Assembly (NCBI GenBank): GCA_028641055.1
Contig: CM054060.1
Location: 206,670,445-206,734,444, forward strand
Source of the DNA: Alopecurus myosuroides
Lineage: Eukaryota > Streptophyta > Magnoliopsida > Poales > Poaceae
Reading direction: 5' to 3'
Length of the DNA: 64,000 nucleotides
The position numbers were made by a program, and so were the translations under genes. This document shows, piece by piece, positions 56,801 through 64,000 of the stretch. Within the stretch, counting starts at the first letter, position 1. Every line of letters begins with the position of its first letter. The notes below the pieces were generated by a model. It was not told the DNA's origin. It searched no databases and worked only from the letters and a program-made list of their open reading frames with translations.

Positions 56801-59800
56801 CTTACCAACATTTGACAGAACAAAACCAGCAGCAATGTCCTCCTCTTCAATTCCGGACAATTTTACACGGACGTTCTCACCAGGTGCAGCACTTCTAACC
56901 TTGTCTTCATCACAGTGTACACTAATGACTTTCACATTCGCCTTCAGTAAGAGGAAGCGAACAAAGATCAGATCTCCAGCCGGGAAGAAAATTTAGCAGG
57001 TGCTTGCCCTCAAAATAAACCATCCAAAAAAACCGATACCTTATTTGGCATAACCACCAAATTCTCACCCTCTGAGATAGTCCCAGACTCAATTTTTCCC
57101 ATTACCACAGTGCCCATATCTTTATATTTATCCATGATTGGCATCCTGCATATATGTATGCCTTGATGGTTAACATTATTCAACATAATTATTAACATTA
57201 TTCAACATAATATATGCACAAAGAGAATACAGTCACTAAAAAGTTCCATGCAATCTGGGTTCCACATGCACCCAATAAATGGATTTACTTCATCAGTTTA
57301 GATTGCTTATCGGAGCAAGTAATGAACCACACTATATACAAACACTCAGTAGTTAGGGTTGCTATCGAACGCCACTAATGGTGAACCACGAGCCCGCGCA
57401 GGCAGATTCCCAACCCTACTGGCGACGCGCAAATCTAGCCTAGATGGAAACCTGCCAACGTCACCTTCTAGGTGTGGATCAGTGTGTACCTCACGACTCA
57501 CAAGCGTAGAGGTTGTTTAGTTTTGCGTTGTCTGACCTACATATCTATTTCCTTCATGCAAAAAGCGCTGGGACCAGCTGACCGCATGTGAGCTTTTGAG
57601 CTCACCCTTTGACCACTAGCTGAACTCCATGTCAGCTTTCGAGCTTACGCCTTGACCATGTATTGGAGAAGTGAAGTATTTTTCTCTTTCATTTGTCTGA
57701 ATAAAGAGTTTGACCTTTGTATTTGGGAACTGGATTTCATTGATAGATCGGAGGCATTTCACAGCGAGTGGTGATAATGAGTCCACAATAAGATTACAAA
57801 GACTTGGCAAAGTGGCCATTCCCCACCACAATGATAGGAACTAGAACAACTAAAAGAAGGCAGATTGATAGGGCTACAATGTTTAAGAAATTATAAAAGT
57901 TCAACTGGCCATATAAAATTTCATTCACGAAATTATGCACTGATGTAGCTACAAAACCGTTCAAGTAACAGTTAATAAGGTAGCACCGGTATAGTTATCC
58001 AGTTGTTCTGGTAAAATTTACACAATGATGTAGTTATCCAGTTGTTCCAGTAAAAATTACTCAGTAATGTAGTTACCCGATGCTCAACTACAAATTACTA
58101 GGGTAGGGCCGGAATAGTTATCTAGTTTTTCATGTGAAAATTATCATGCTGTAACCCAGTCTTTCAAGTACAAGTTATCATCGTAGCGCTGAGATACTTA
58201 CCTAGCTACAGTTAGTTCCCAACTTCCCATTGTAGCACTGATGTAGTTATCCAGGTGGTCAAGTACAATTACCATGTCGTATTAATGTAGTTACCCAGTC
58301 GTCAAAACTACCACTGTAGCACTGGAGTAGTTACCAAGCTGTTAATGTAACTGCGACCACCATAAGACAACCATAAAACAGTTATAGTTATTCAGTATTT
58401 CATGTAACATTTACCTAGTTGCTTACTACCAACGAACGAAACAAGCTCTACTCTATTTTGTTGTGCAATAACAGATTAGTTTTCTCCAAAAATTTTGAAT
58501 AAATATCTCCGTTGTCGTCACAAAAATGGCTTATGAAAACATCCACGATTGATATTTTGGTGTCAGATATATTACTTGACATTCTTTACAAACCAACAAT
58601 GCTGAAGGAGGGAAGCAGCAGCAGGAACAGGAAGTGCCTCGGTTTGTTTGAAAACTACAGGCCTCCCTTGCATCCATCGCATCGCATGCAATTAGTTGCC
58701 TCTACTAGATTGATAGGACCAAGGTAAAAGTTTGTTGTGAAATACAATGCTTCACGTTCACCCGGGCAGTGTGTTGTGTGCATGCAGCCAGCTATACTTA
58801 GCATGATAGCAGTAGCAGTCAAAACACCACATGCAGCAGCTGGTGGACCACACAGTGCTTCTTAGCTGTTAGTTCATGTGTAGGGGCATAATCCCATATT
58901 CCCAGGGGATGAAATCGTCATAACTTGTGACCCGACGCTGCAAGAAGCCATCCAGCAGCATGGGGGCCATTCGTACATAAGGACACGTAGGGCCCGTTCA
59001 GAAGTTAGAATTCCTTATAATTAATACAGTCATACCTTACAGGACCTTTGGGATCTCGTAAAGGAACATCGATGCAGTCCATAATTTCAAAAAGACATGG
59101 GCCATTCCACCAGCTACAGATACCTTTATCCATTCGAGTCTTCATATTAGCTCCAAGAAGACCAGATATTGGTAAAAAATGGACATCTGTAAATAAATGC
59201 AAGGAAATGTAGGTTACACATTTGCACATCATGACATTTTTCGTCAATGGAACAATGCTGGCCAGTAAAAAATACATTTGCTTTCAAATTTGAAGTCCAT
59301 CTAAAAAGGAAGATAAGCCTGTCTTAGGCATCCAATTTCAATATCAGACAAAAAAGAACCACTACCAAAATTCACTGGACATTACAGCCTCTACAGAATG
59401 TTCTAAAATTAAAATGAAGACCATACAGCAGTCGCAGATTGATATACCTTTCTTAACATTGTAACCTGATGATTTAAGGAAAGGGGTCATTTTGCCTTCT
59501 ATTTCGTTGTACCTGAAAATTAAAAGAATAATTCTCAGCACCCAAACTATACCTGACAGACACCAACAAGATAACATATACTTGGTCCGATCTCTTTTCC
59601 ATATTGTATTGCATTATTAATACTTAATAGAATATTTGTTACTGACAATTGTACCTTTCTTCAGACCATCCAACAGTAGGGTCGTCCATCTTATTTATGA
59701 CCACAATCAACTTAGAAACACCTAAAGTTTTTGCCAGCAGCACATGTTCACGAGTCTGTCCTCCTCTTTCGTACCCAGTTTCAAATTCACCTTTTCGAGC

Positions 59801-60970
59801 AGATATCACCTGATGAGATCAAAAGATGGCACAATTATCTCAAGCTCGAAAGACGGCAAATAAGTCTCTAATCTAATGCCAACTTCCTTACCAGAACACC
59901 AATATCAGCTTGAGATGCACCACTTATCATGTTTGGAACATAACTTTTGTGGCCCTACAGTCAGCAAAAAATATATAAACAAGAAATACACATTAAAACA
60001 TCAAATTGATAAATAAACAATTGGTAAAAAAATGCAACAATTAGAAGTAGCTTATTACAGCATGAGACTGCATCTATTGTGCTAAGGTGTGCATAATGAA
60101 CTGCTATGAGCAAATAGCGAGTCAACAAACACCCTGAATTCTTACACAGCAGTCAACCTAAAAACATGAAGATGCAAAAATGTAGATGAGAACATTGTTT
60201 CTGTAATGATGCAGAGAGCAATAACACATATGGTTGAATGACTAGAATCCACATAGAATAAGTCCATAGGAGTACACACTTACATGTAATCGATTTCAAT
60301 TGATTCAAGATAAAAAATCTCATCGTAGTGAATTTTACTTAGGGCCAGATATGTAGTTTAAAATGAGTGGACTGTACATTTAAATTACAATGTTTGGCTA
60401 CAAATACATCATATAACACAAGACTGTTATGTACCCAGGTTAATTGTTCCATGAAGCAACACAAAGATAAACTCACAATTTAATGAGCTCAAAGTAATAA
60501 GTTTGAGCCTACTTACCATGATACATGTAAATAATCTCGTATGAAAGAGAAAAAAAAGTTACCGGTGCATCTAAAATAGTGAATCTTGTAGTTTCGGTCT
60601 CAAAGTGAGCTCTCCCAACTTCAACAGTCTTCCCCTGAAGTAGATTCGTACCAGAAGAGCACACAAGTACACAACCATGTCAAGTAAAGAAAGCTGAACT
60701 CAGACGTAATTTAGAACACATGTTATCCATAATAAAAAAAAATAACAAACTCCAAATTGAAATATTTAACATGGTTAGGCTGAGCTGATTGGAGAAGCAG
60801 CAAAAGGTATACTGAGGGAGGAATTTTCAACAGAGCTCTTTGTGGATTAAACATAATGTAACCACTAGCAGACTTTCGTAAAATAATCTCTAGAGATGGG
60901 TGCAACAATTTATCGGTAATATACCTTCGCCCGTTCTTCCTCATTTGTGTCCATAATGTACGCCATGTAC
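50867..60970 (-). CDS. eRF3: Eukaryotic release factor 3 (eRF3), twelve exons, 5' part not found
   Basis: Exons on the minus strand: 60925-60970, 60563-60634, 59892-59954, 59655-59809, 59448-59512, 59036-59186, 57040-57145, 56806-56941, 55643-55707, 52802-52987, 52657-52729, 50867-50934. All join in phase without a stop and give 394 residues. Visible features are [20 protein letters not shown], the G3 motif [31 protein letters not shown], the G4 motif [10 protein letters not shown], and the EF1A-like domains 2 and 3 to TFKA-stop. This matches eRF3 (SUP35/GSPT), the GTPase that works with eRF1 to end translation, rather than EF1A or HBS1. The first exon seen opens in mid-codon after a good acceptor. 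The N-terminus and P-loop (G1) exons were not found up to 64000, so they lie beyond the window or are lost. One intron uses a GC donor. Confidence 0.93.
50935..52656 (-). other. eRF3 last intron (GC-AG), with unclassified repeat-like DNA
   Basis: The intron begins with GCAAGT after exon end 52657 and ends TCGCAG before 50934. It holds a Tourist MITE (52394-52530). About 51480-52380 looks inserted: it has a CATAAATACCCC TATA-like box at about 52036 and the phrase CCCCGGATAGTCCGG at about 51852, recalling an LTR. No terminal repeats or target duplication could be fixed. Confidence 0.5.
52394..52530. mobile_element. Tourist-type (PIF/Harbinger-related) MITE
   Basis: 137 bases flanked by TAA at 52391-52393 and 52531-52533. 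Ends are GGCCTTGTCCCGTTAAT and the complement of GGGCTTGTTCGGTTGGC, an imperfect inverted repeat. The 3-bp TAA duplication is typical of PIF/Harbinger relatives. Confidence 0.8.
53059..53266. mobile_element. Stowaway-type MITE in eRF3 intron
   Basis: 208 bases bounded by TA (53057-53058 and 53267-53268), with near-perfect inverted ends CTCCCTCCGTCCTGGTGTAT and its complement. It lies 71 bases upstream of exon 52802-52987 on the gene strand. Confidence 0.92.
53269..53607. mobile_element. Probable second, partial Stowaway-like element
   Basis: The right end GACGGAGGGAGTA (to 53607) is a Stowaway terminus, and the inner GTGGCCTTGTA at 53568-53578 pairs with TACAAGGCCAC at 53267-53277. The matching left terminus is missing, possibly replaced when the first MITE inserted. 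Confidence 0.45.
53612..53957 (+). mobile_element. Miniature LTR retrotransposon (SMART/TRIM-like)
   Basis: Two direct repeats of about 76-84 bases (53612-53687 and 53874-53957) share GTATAAGTGGATTG, TACTTTTGGTTGCGTTGGCTA and GAAGCTTGACA. The left one is followed at once by TGGTATGAGAGCCC, a methionine-tRNA primer-binding site. The right one is preceded by the purine tract GAGAGGGGA. That is a complete LTR-retrotransposon layout in about 350 bases with no coding capacity. The left LTR appears to lack its first eight bases (TGTTTAAG), and no target duplication was found. Such tiny elements are known from grasses, often in or near genes. Confidence 0.8.
54192..55575 (+). mobile_element. TAA-flanked TIR element (PIF/Harbinger-like) carrying an ORF
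   Basis: The ends GAGCATCTCCACCCG and CGGCTGGAGATGCTC form a 15-bp inverted repeat with one mismatch, flanked by TAA at 54189-54191 and 55576-55578. The element is 1,384 bases and GC-rich, quite unlike the AT-rich intron of eRF3 in which it lies. It encodes no DDE transposase. It carries a different ORF (54742-55369), so it is non-autonomous but not a plain MITE. Confidence 0.85.
54742..55369 (+). pseudogene. ORF of the TIR element, unknown conserved-looking protein, one frameshift
   Basis: Starting at ATG 54742 (the frame itself is open from 54511) the protein begins [20 protein letters not shown], followed by [35 protein letters not shown] and [19 protein letters not shown]. Near 55020-55050 the sensible frame shifts by one base to a second frame (55049-55369) with [17 protein letters not shown], two Asp-rich clusters and the end [12 protein letters not shown]. 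The order of a Trp-rich helical region followed by a basic and then acidic tail is coherent across the shift, so one original gene of about 200 residues is likely. I recall similar frames in grass genomes only vaguely and know no function. It is not a transposase. Confidence 0.6.
57950..58430. repeat. Degenerate tandem repeat of about 40-45 bases in an eRF3 intron
   Basis: Units such as AGTTATCCAGTTGTTC...GTAATGT and AGTTACCCAGTCGTC...CACTG recur about ten times, each with TAGTTA(T/C)C(C/T)(A/C)G near the start. Units are 40-50 bases long and diverged. The block lies within the 1.9-kb intron between exons 57040-57145 and 59036-59186. Confidence 0.7.
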
Positions 60971-61240
60971 CTGTGAAACAAATACAGAAGGGACCTCAGC
61001 CTCATGCAGCACAGGGCCGGCAATGCCCAAATGTAAACCAAGTCTAATTTCTTTAATACAAGCTGCTAGAAATCTATATCTCTTACAAAGCAAAACCCCA
61101 CTATAGGGTCTTTTAAGTTCTATTTTCACATGCAAGGTAGCCACGTCACCAAGTAACCACAACCGTTTGATCCTCAAATCCTCCTACGTAATCAAACAAT
61201 CCCATAAAATCTCCCCTAAAAAGAAATTGTTGAAAACATC
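60971..61240. other. Sequence upstream of the first visible eRF3 exon; no exon seen
   Basis: A splice acceptor (CACAG) precedes the exon, so intron sequence starts at 60971. No further eRF3 coding was recognised on the minus strand up to 64000. Confidence 0.6.
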
Positions 61241-61242
61241 AC

Positions 61243-61273
61243 CAACTCTCTCTCCCTCTCCCTCTCTCCCTCC

Positions 61274-61332
<59 letters not shown>
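61243..61332. repeat. CT microsatellite
   Basis: A CTC/CT-rich tract ends in an uninterrupted (CT) run of about 27 units from 61277 to 61331. Arg-Glu and Ser-Leu frames across it are artefacts. Confidence 0.97.
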
Positions 61333-61333
<1 letters not shown>

Positions 61334-61531
61334 GCATTGCCTTGCCTCCGCCCTTTCTCGCCTCCCGGTCTCGGCCACAACTCCACATTAGGTTCGCATC
61401 GCTGCTTCTCAAACTTTCTCTTTACTCCTCCACCTTCAGCGTTGCTTGACTCCGCCCCTTCTCGCCTCCGGTCTCGGCCACAACTCCACATTAGGTTCGC
61501 GTCCGCTGCTTCTCTAACTTTCTCTTTACTC
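61332..61531. repeat. Two tandem copies of about 100 bases after the microsatellite
   Basis: Copy 1 (about 61332-61436) and copy 2 (about 61437-61531) share GGTCTCGGCCACAACTCCAC, ATTAGGTTCGC and TTTCTCTTTACTCC, with small differences. Confidence 0.85.
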
Positions 61532-61639
61532 CTTCAGTTATTGATCCACATCCCGTCCTCTTGTGCCGACTACTATGTAGACGAAACTGATGAATTTCCA
61601 TCTCCATTCTCTTCCCCGCATAAGACCGGCAGGAGTTAA

Positions 61640-62515
61640 CTGATGGGGAGTATCTCTCCGGAGTCAAGCTCCTCTGCTCCCTCATAGTTCTTTCATGTTT
61701 GATCCACCTTCTGATACCACGAATCCTCTTGCTTCAAGGCTAAACCACACCGGCAAGGGTTTCAATCTTCTTGGTCACATGTATCTTATCCTTTTATATC
61801 TCTTTGCATTCCAGGATTCAGTTTTGTTATTATGGATTAATATTTAGCGTTTTTTCATATAACTTGCATATATTTTTTGTTGATTTGATTTCGCAGCAAT
61901 TAGCCCTGCATGCGGATATAGTTCCCGGGCATGAGATTCCAAGTTCATGTTCTATCTACCGCGGCCACCGGCATCGATCGTGCATTTCCCCTGGGCACCT
62001 GCACCGCCGAGGAACGAGTTCCTCCCCCATGACCGGGGGTTCCTTGCGGCGTTGCGGCATGCTGTGCTTGGACGGCAGCAGCATGTGCTTCGGCAGTGAT
62101 ACTAAGTTCTGGATCAGTACTGTAGATTATTATTTGCAGGTGTGAGTTCAGACTCTACGGTGATTTGAAGTTCTGAATACTGCGGCTAGATATGCCAAAT
62201 TGATGTATGTGTTTGAGGCCTTCAATTCATATTGGCTTTGAACAATCCACGGATTTGGTTCCTGCTCTCCGTTCCTTTGTTCATATATTCAAGAATTGTA
62301 CTTTTTCACTGCAACTGAAGGCTAGCAGATGATACATCATACTGATGTGAGCTTCAACTGATGTTCAGATACATGGTCAGGAACATGGATTCATTGTTCA
62401 GGGTGTGTACATGCCATCCCACAATGCTTCACCATACAAATGGACATTTTGTCTTCCAGATACATCCAAGAAGCGAGTAAACGAAGAAGCCACCATAACT
62501 AAGTAAGAACTCACT
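61640..62515 (+). other. Exon-like relic, plus strand, unidentified
   Basis: Three pieces look partly coding. One is 61696-61845 (MFDPPSDTTNPLASRLNHTG). The next is a block at about 61898-62100 after TTTCGCAG, with FHFPWAPAPPRNEF-like sequence in one frame. The last is 62359-62503, whose frame contains IHGQEHGFIVQ and YKWTFCLPDTSKKRVNEEAT and ends in TAA. Frames do not join cleanly and no family was recognised. A decayed or captured gene is possible. Confidence 0.3.
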
Positions 62516-62811
62516 TTCTTTATTATCTGCACGTGTGCATCGAGGTTTCATCTGCTGTCTGCACTAGCAATTGCTGCATCTTCTTTTGATGGTTGCATAC
62601 ACTAGTCTGTGCGCAAGACCTCGGTTTGTTGCTGCTCCACATTTCAGTTTAAGGGCTTATGGCCAATGCTTCTCTCAGGTTTTACGCCCAACAAAAAAAT
62701 TGCGTATTATAGATTAGATTTTTTTAGTCGGCCGAATGTAGATACGGATTCTTCCATGTCATAATGTGCACTCGCAAAATTACCTTCGCTTCTCTGATTA
62801 AGGGGCGAGCG

Positions 62812-62942
62812 ACTAATCGCGACTAGTCGACCACTAATCGACGAATCGCTCCCTGGAGGTCGACTAGAAGGCTCGTCTCGACTAGTTGGGCTAGTCGATC
62901 GACTAGTTCGACTAGTCTCGACTAATAACGACTAGTCACAAC
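62812..62942. repeat. Cluster of CGACTAGTCG-type palindromic words
   Basis: Within about 130 bases the words CGACTAGTCG, CGACTAGT, ACTAGTCGA and GACTAATCG or their variants occur more than ten times in both orientations. The block could form many small hairpins. No gene is associated. Confidence 0.8.
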
Positions 62943-63239
62943 TTTGGGTCGGTCGACCAGGAAAAAAGGTCCCACATGTCAAAAAAAATCCCAATATTGC
63001 TTTGACCCGGCCCCAAACCTAGATCAAGCGGCGGTTTCCCGTGAAACCCTAGAACCAAACCCGCATCCCGCCTGGAGCTCCTCTCCCTTGGCTGGCGCCG
63101 CCGGCGCCACCGTGGCCTGCTCTCTCCCTTGGCTGCCGCCGCAAGGCCTGCTCACTCCCTTGCCGCCGCCGCTGGTCTTCTCCTGTCGTTTCGGTCTTCT
63201 CCTGCCGTTTCTGCCGTTTCTCCCCCGGCACGGATGGAT

Positions 63240-63975
63240 TTCCTACTTTGTTTTATCAAACTCATTGGGATCTTCTACAAGGGAGATATGTGATGAGGTA
63301 CACAGAGGGGCTGTGTGATTCGGTCATTGTGCTCATTCCTAAGCTATCAAAAGCCCAACATTTATCTAAATCCAGACCTATCAGTTTATGCAATGTCCTT
63401 TATAAGCTTTGCTTCGAAGGTTCTTGAGAATAGATTGAAGGTGCTACTCCCAGATATAATGTCAGAGTTTCAAAGTGAGTTTGTACCTGGAAGAGGAAGA
63501 CTGATCACAGATAGTACCTTTATAGATTATGAATGTTTGCATATTGTTCGTAAGCGGAAGATTGGAAGACCTTTCTTTGCAGTCAAGATCGCCATGATGA
63601 AGGAGTACGATCACTTTGAGTGGGACAATATTCATGGTTGCTTGGTGAAGTTGGTATTTGCACCTAGCTGGATTTCTTCAGTTATGAGATGTGTTACCAA
63701 TGCTAGGTATGCGGTTAAGGTTAATGGGGATTTAACGTCACCAGTGATCCCATCTACAAGGAGACCCAATTAGCCCTTATTTATTCCTCTTGTACACATA
63801 TAGTTTATCTTGTTTACTGCAGAAGAAAGAGGCCCTTGGTGAGCTACAAGGTTTACGTAATGGTCTACAAGGTCCCTCTATATCACACCTCCTCTTGGCA
63901 GATGACAGTGTGCATGCATTGCAAGATGCTCTGAACACATATAGTGAAGCATCGGGACAGAAGATTAGTTTATAA
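63240..63975 (+). pseudogene. Degraded LINE reverse transcriptase fragment
   Basis: Frames on the plus strand carry pieces of an L1-type reverse transcriptase in the right order: LIPKLSKAQHLSKSRPISLC, then in another frame ENRLKVLLPDIMSEFQSEFV, PFFAVKIAMMKEYDHFEWDN and VKVNGDLTSPV. After a gap comes SISHLLLADDSVHALQDALN, in which LADD stands for the catalytic FADD. Several frameshifts and a missing GIRQGDPLSP block show it is dead. It is unrelated in sequence detail to the minus-strand LINE at 5.4-10.8 kb, and it continues to or past the right edge. Confidence 0.85.
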
Positions 63976-64000
63976 AAATCTTCCATCTTCTTTGGGAACA

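Noticed and set aside
50867..60970. Identification of the split GTPase gene as EF1A or HBS1
   Set aside because: [31 protein letters not shown] and the spacing after G4 fit eRF3; EF1A has different sequence at these sites and HBS1 lacks the KSSGYNVKK segment.
61184..61491. Arg-Glu repeat and Ser-Leu repeat frames
   Set aside because: Direct translation of the CT microsatellite.
1..64000. CRISPR arrays, tRNA or rRNA genes, bacterial operons
   Set aside because: No regular direct-repeat/spacer pattern, cloverleaf with box A/B, or ribosomal sequence was recognised. Matches to initiator tRNA are only primer-binding sites.

Overview
The window looks like nuclear DNA of a grass (Poaceae), probably a pooid or Triticeae-type large genome. 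That is an inference from the dense nested LTR retrotransposons, the Stowaway, Tourist and SMART-like small elements, and one intron-rich plant housekeeping gene. No species-diagnostic sequence was recognised, and no tRNA, rRNA, CRISPR array or bacterial operon was seen.

Layout. (a) 1-4690, minus strand: a Ty3/gypsy retrotransposon (E1) that runs off the left edge, with an open protease-RT-RNase H-integrase frame, a damaged gag and a GC-rich 5' LTR. (b) About 5385-10830, minus strand: an almost full-length L1-type LINE with ORF1 and ORF2, broken by three visible in-frame stops. (c) About 10.9-12.6 kb: AT-rich DNA with two exon-like blocks. (d) 12678-49531: a nest of insertions in a minus-strand gene-like host sequence. 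Element E2 (12811-25963, target duplication GTTGA) is a non-autonomous relative of E1 and carries a 6.0-kb solo-LTR-like insertion (S1, 12928-18963, duplication ATACC) inside its 5' LTR. Further right the same host is split by a centromeric-type (CRM-like) gypsy element (C1, 26715-49122, duplication CCAAG). C1's integrase gene is itself split by a chromodomain gypsy element with 4.2-kb LTRs (T1, 28282-42725, duplication CTCAT). (e) 50867-60970, minus strand: twelve exons of translation release factor eRF3, with the 5' end not in view. Its introns hold two Stowaway MITEs, a Tourist MITE, a miniature LTR element and a 1.4-kb TAA-flanked TIR element carrying its own ORF; a third Stowaway MITE lies just downstream of the gene. 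(f) 61-64 kb: a CT microsatellite, a tandem duplication, an exon-like relic, a cluster of CGACTAGTCG-type palindromes and a degraded LINE reverse transcriptase on the plus strand.

How the parts relate. E1 and E2 share LTR, primer-binding-site and gag-type sequence. E2 has lost RT, RNase H and integrase and instead encodes Asp/His-rich proteins, a zinc knuckle and a repeated F-D-K-R-x-N motif, so it is best read as a non-autonomous partner that would depend on an E1-like element. C1 and T1 each have left and right LTRs that differ only slightly by eye, so both insertions look fairly recent, with T1 younger than C1 because it sits inside it. The only clear cellular gene is eRF3, the GTPase that helps eRF1 end translation. 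The strongest candidates for something undescribed are the E2 repeat domain, the extra sense ORF upstream of gag in T1, and the ORF inside the TIR element of the eRF3 intron.
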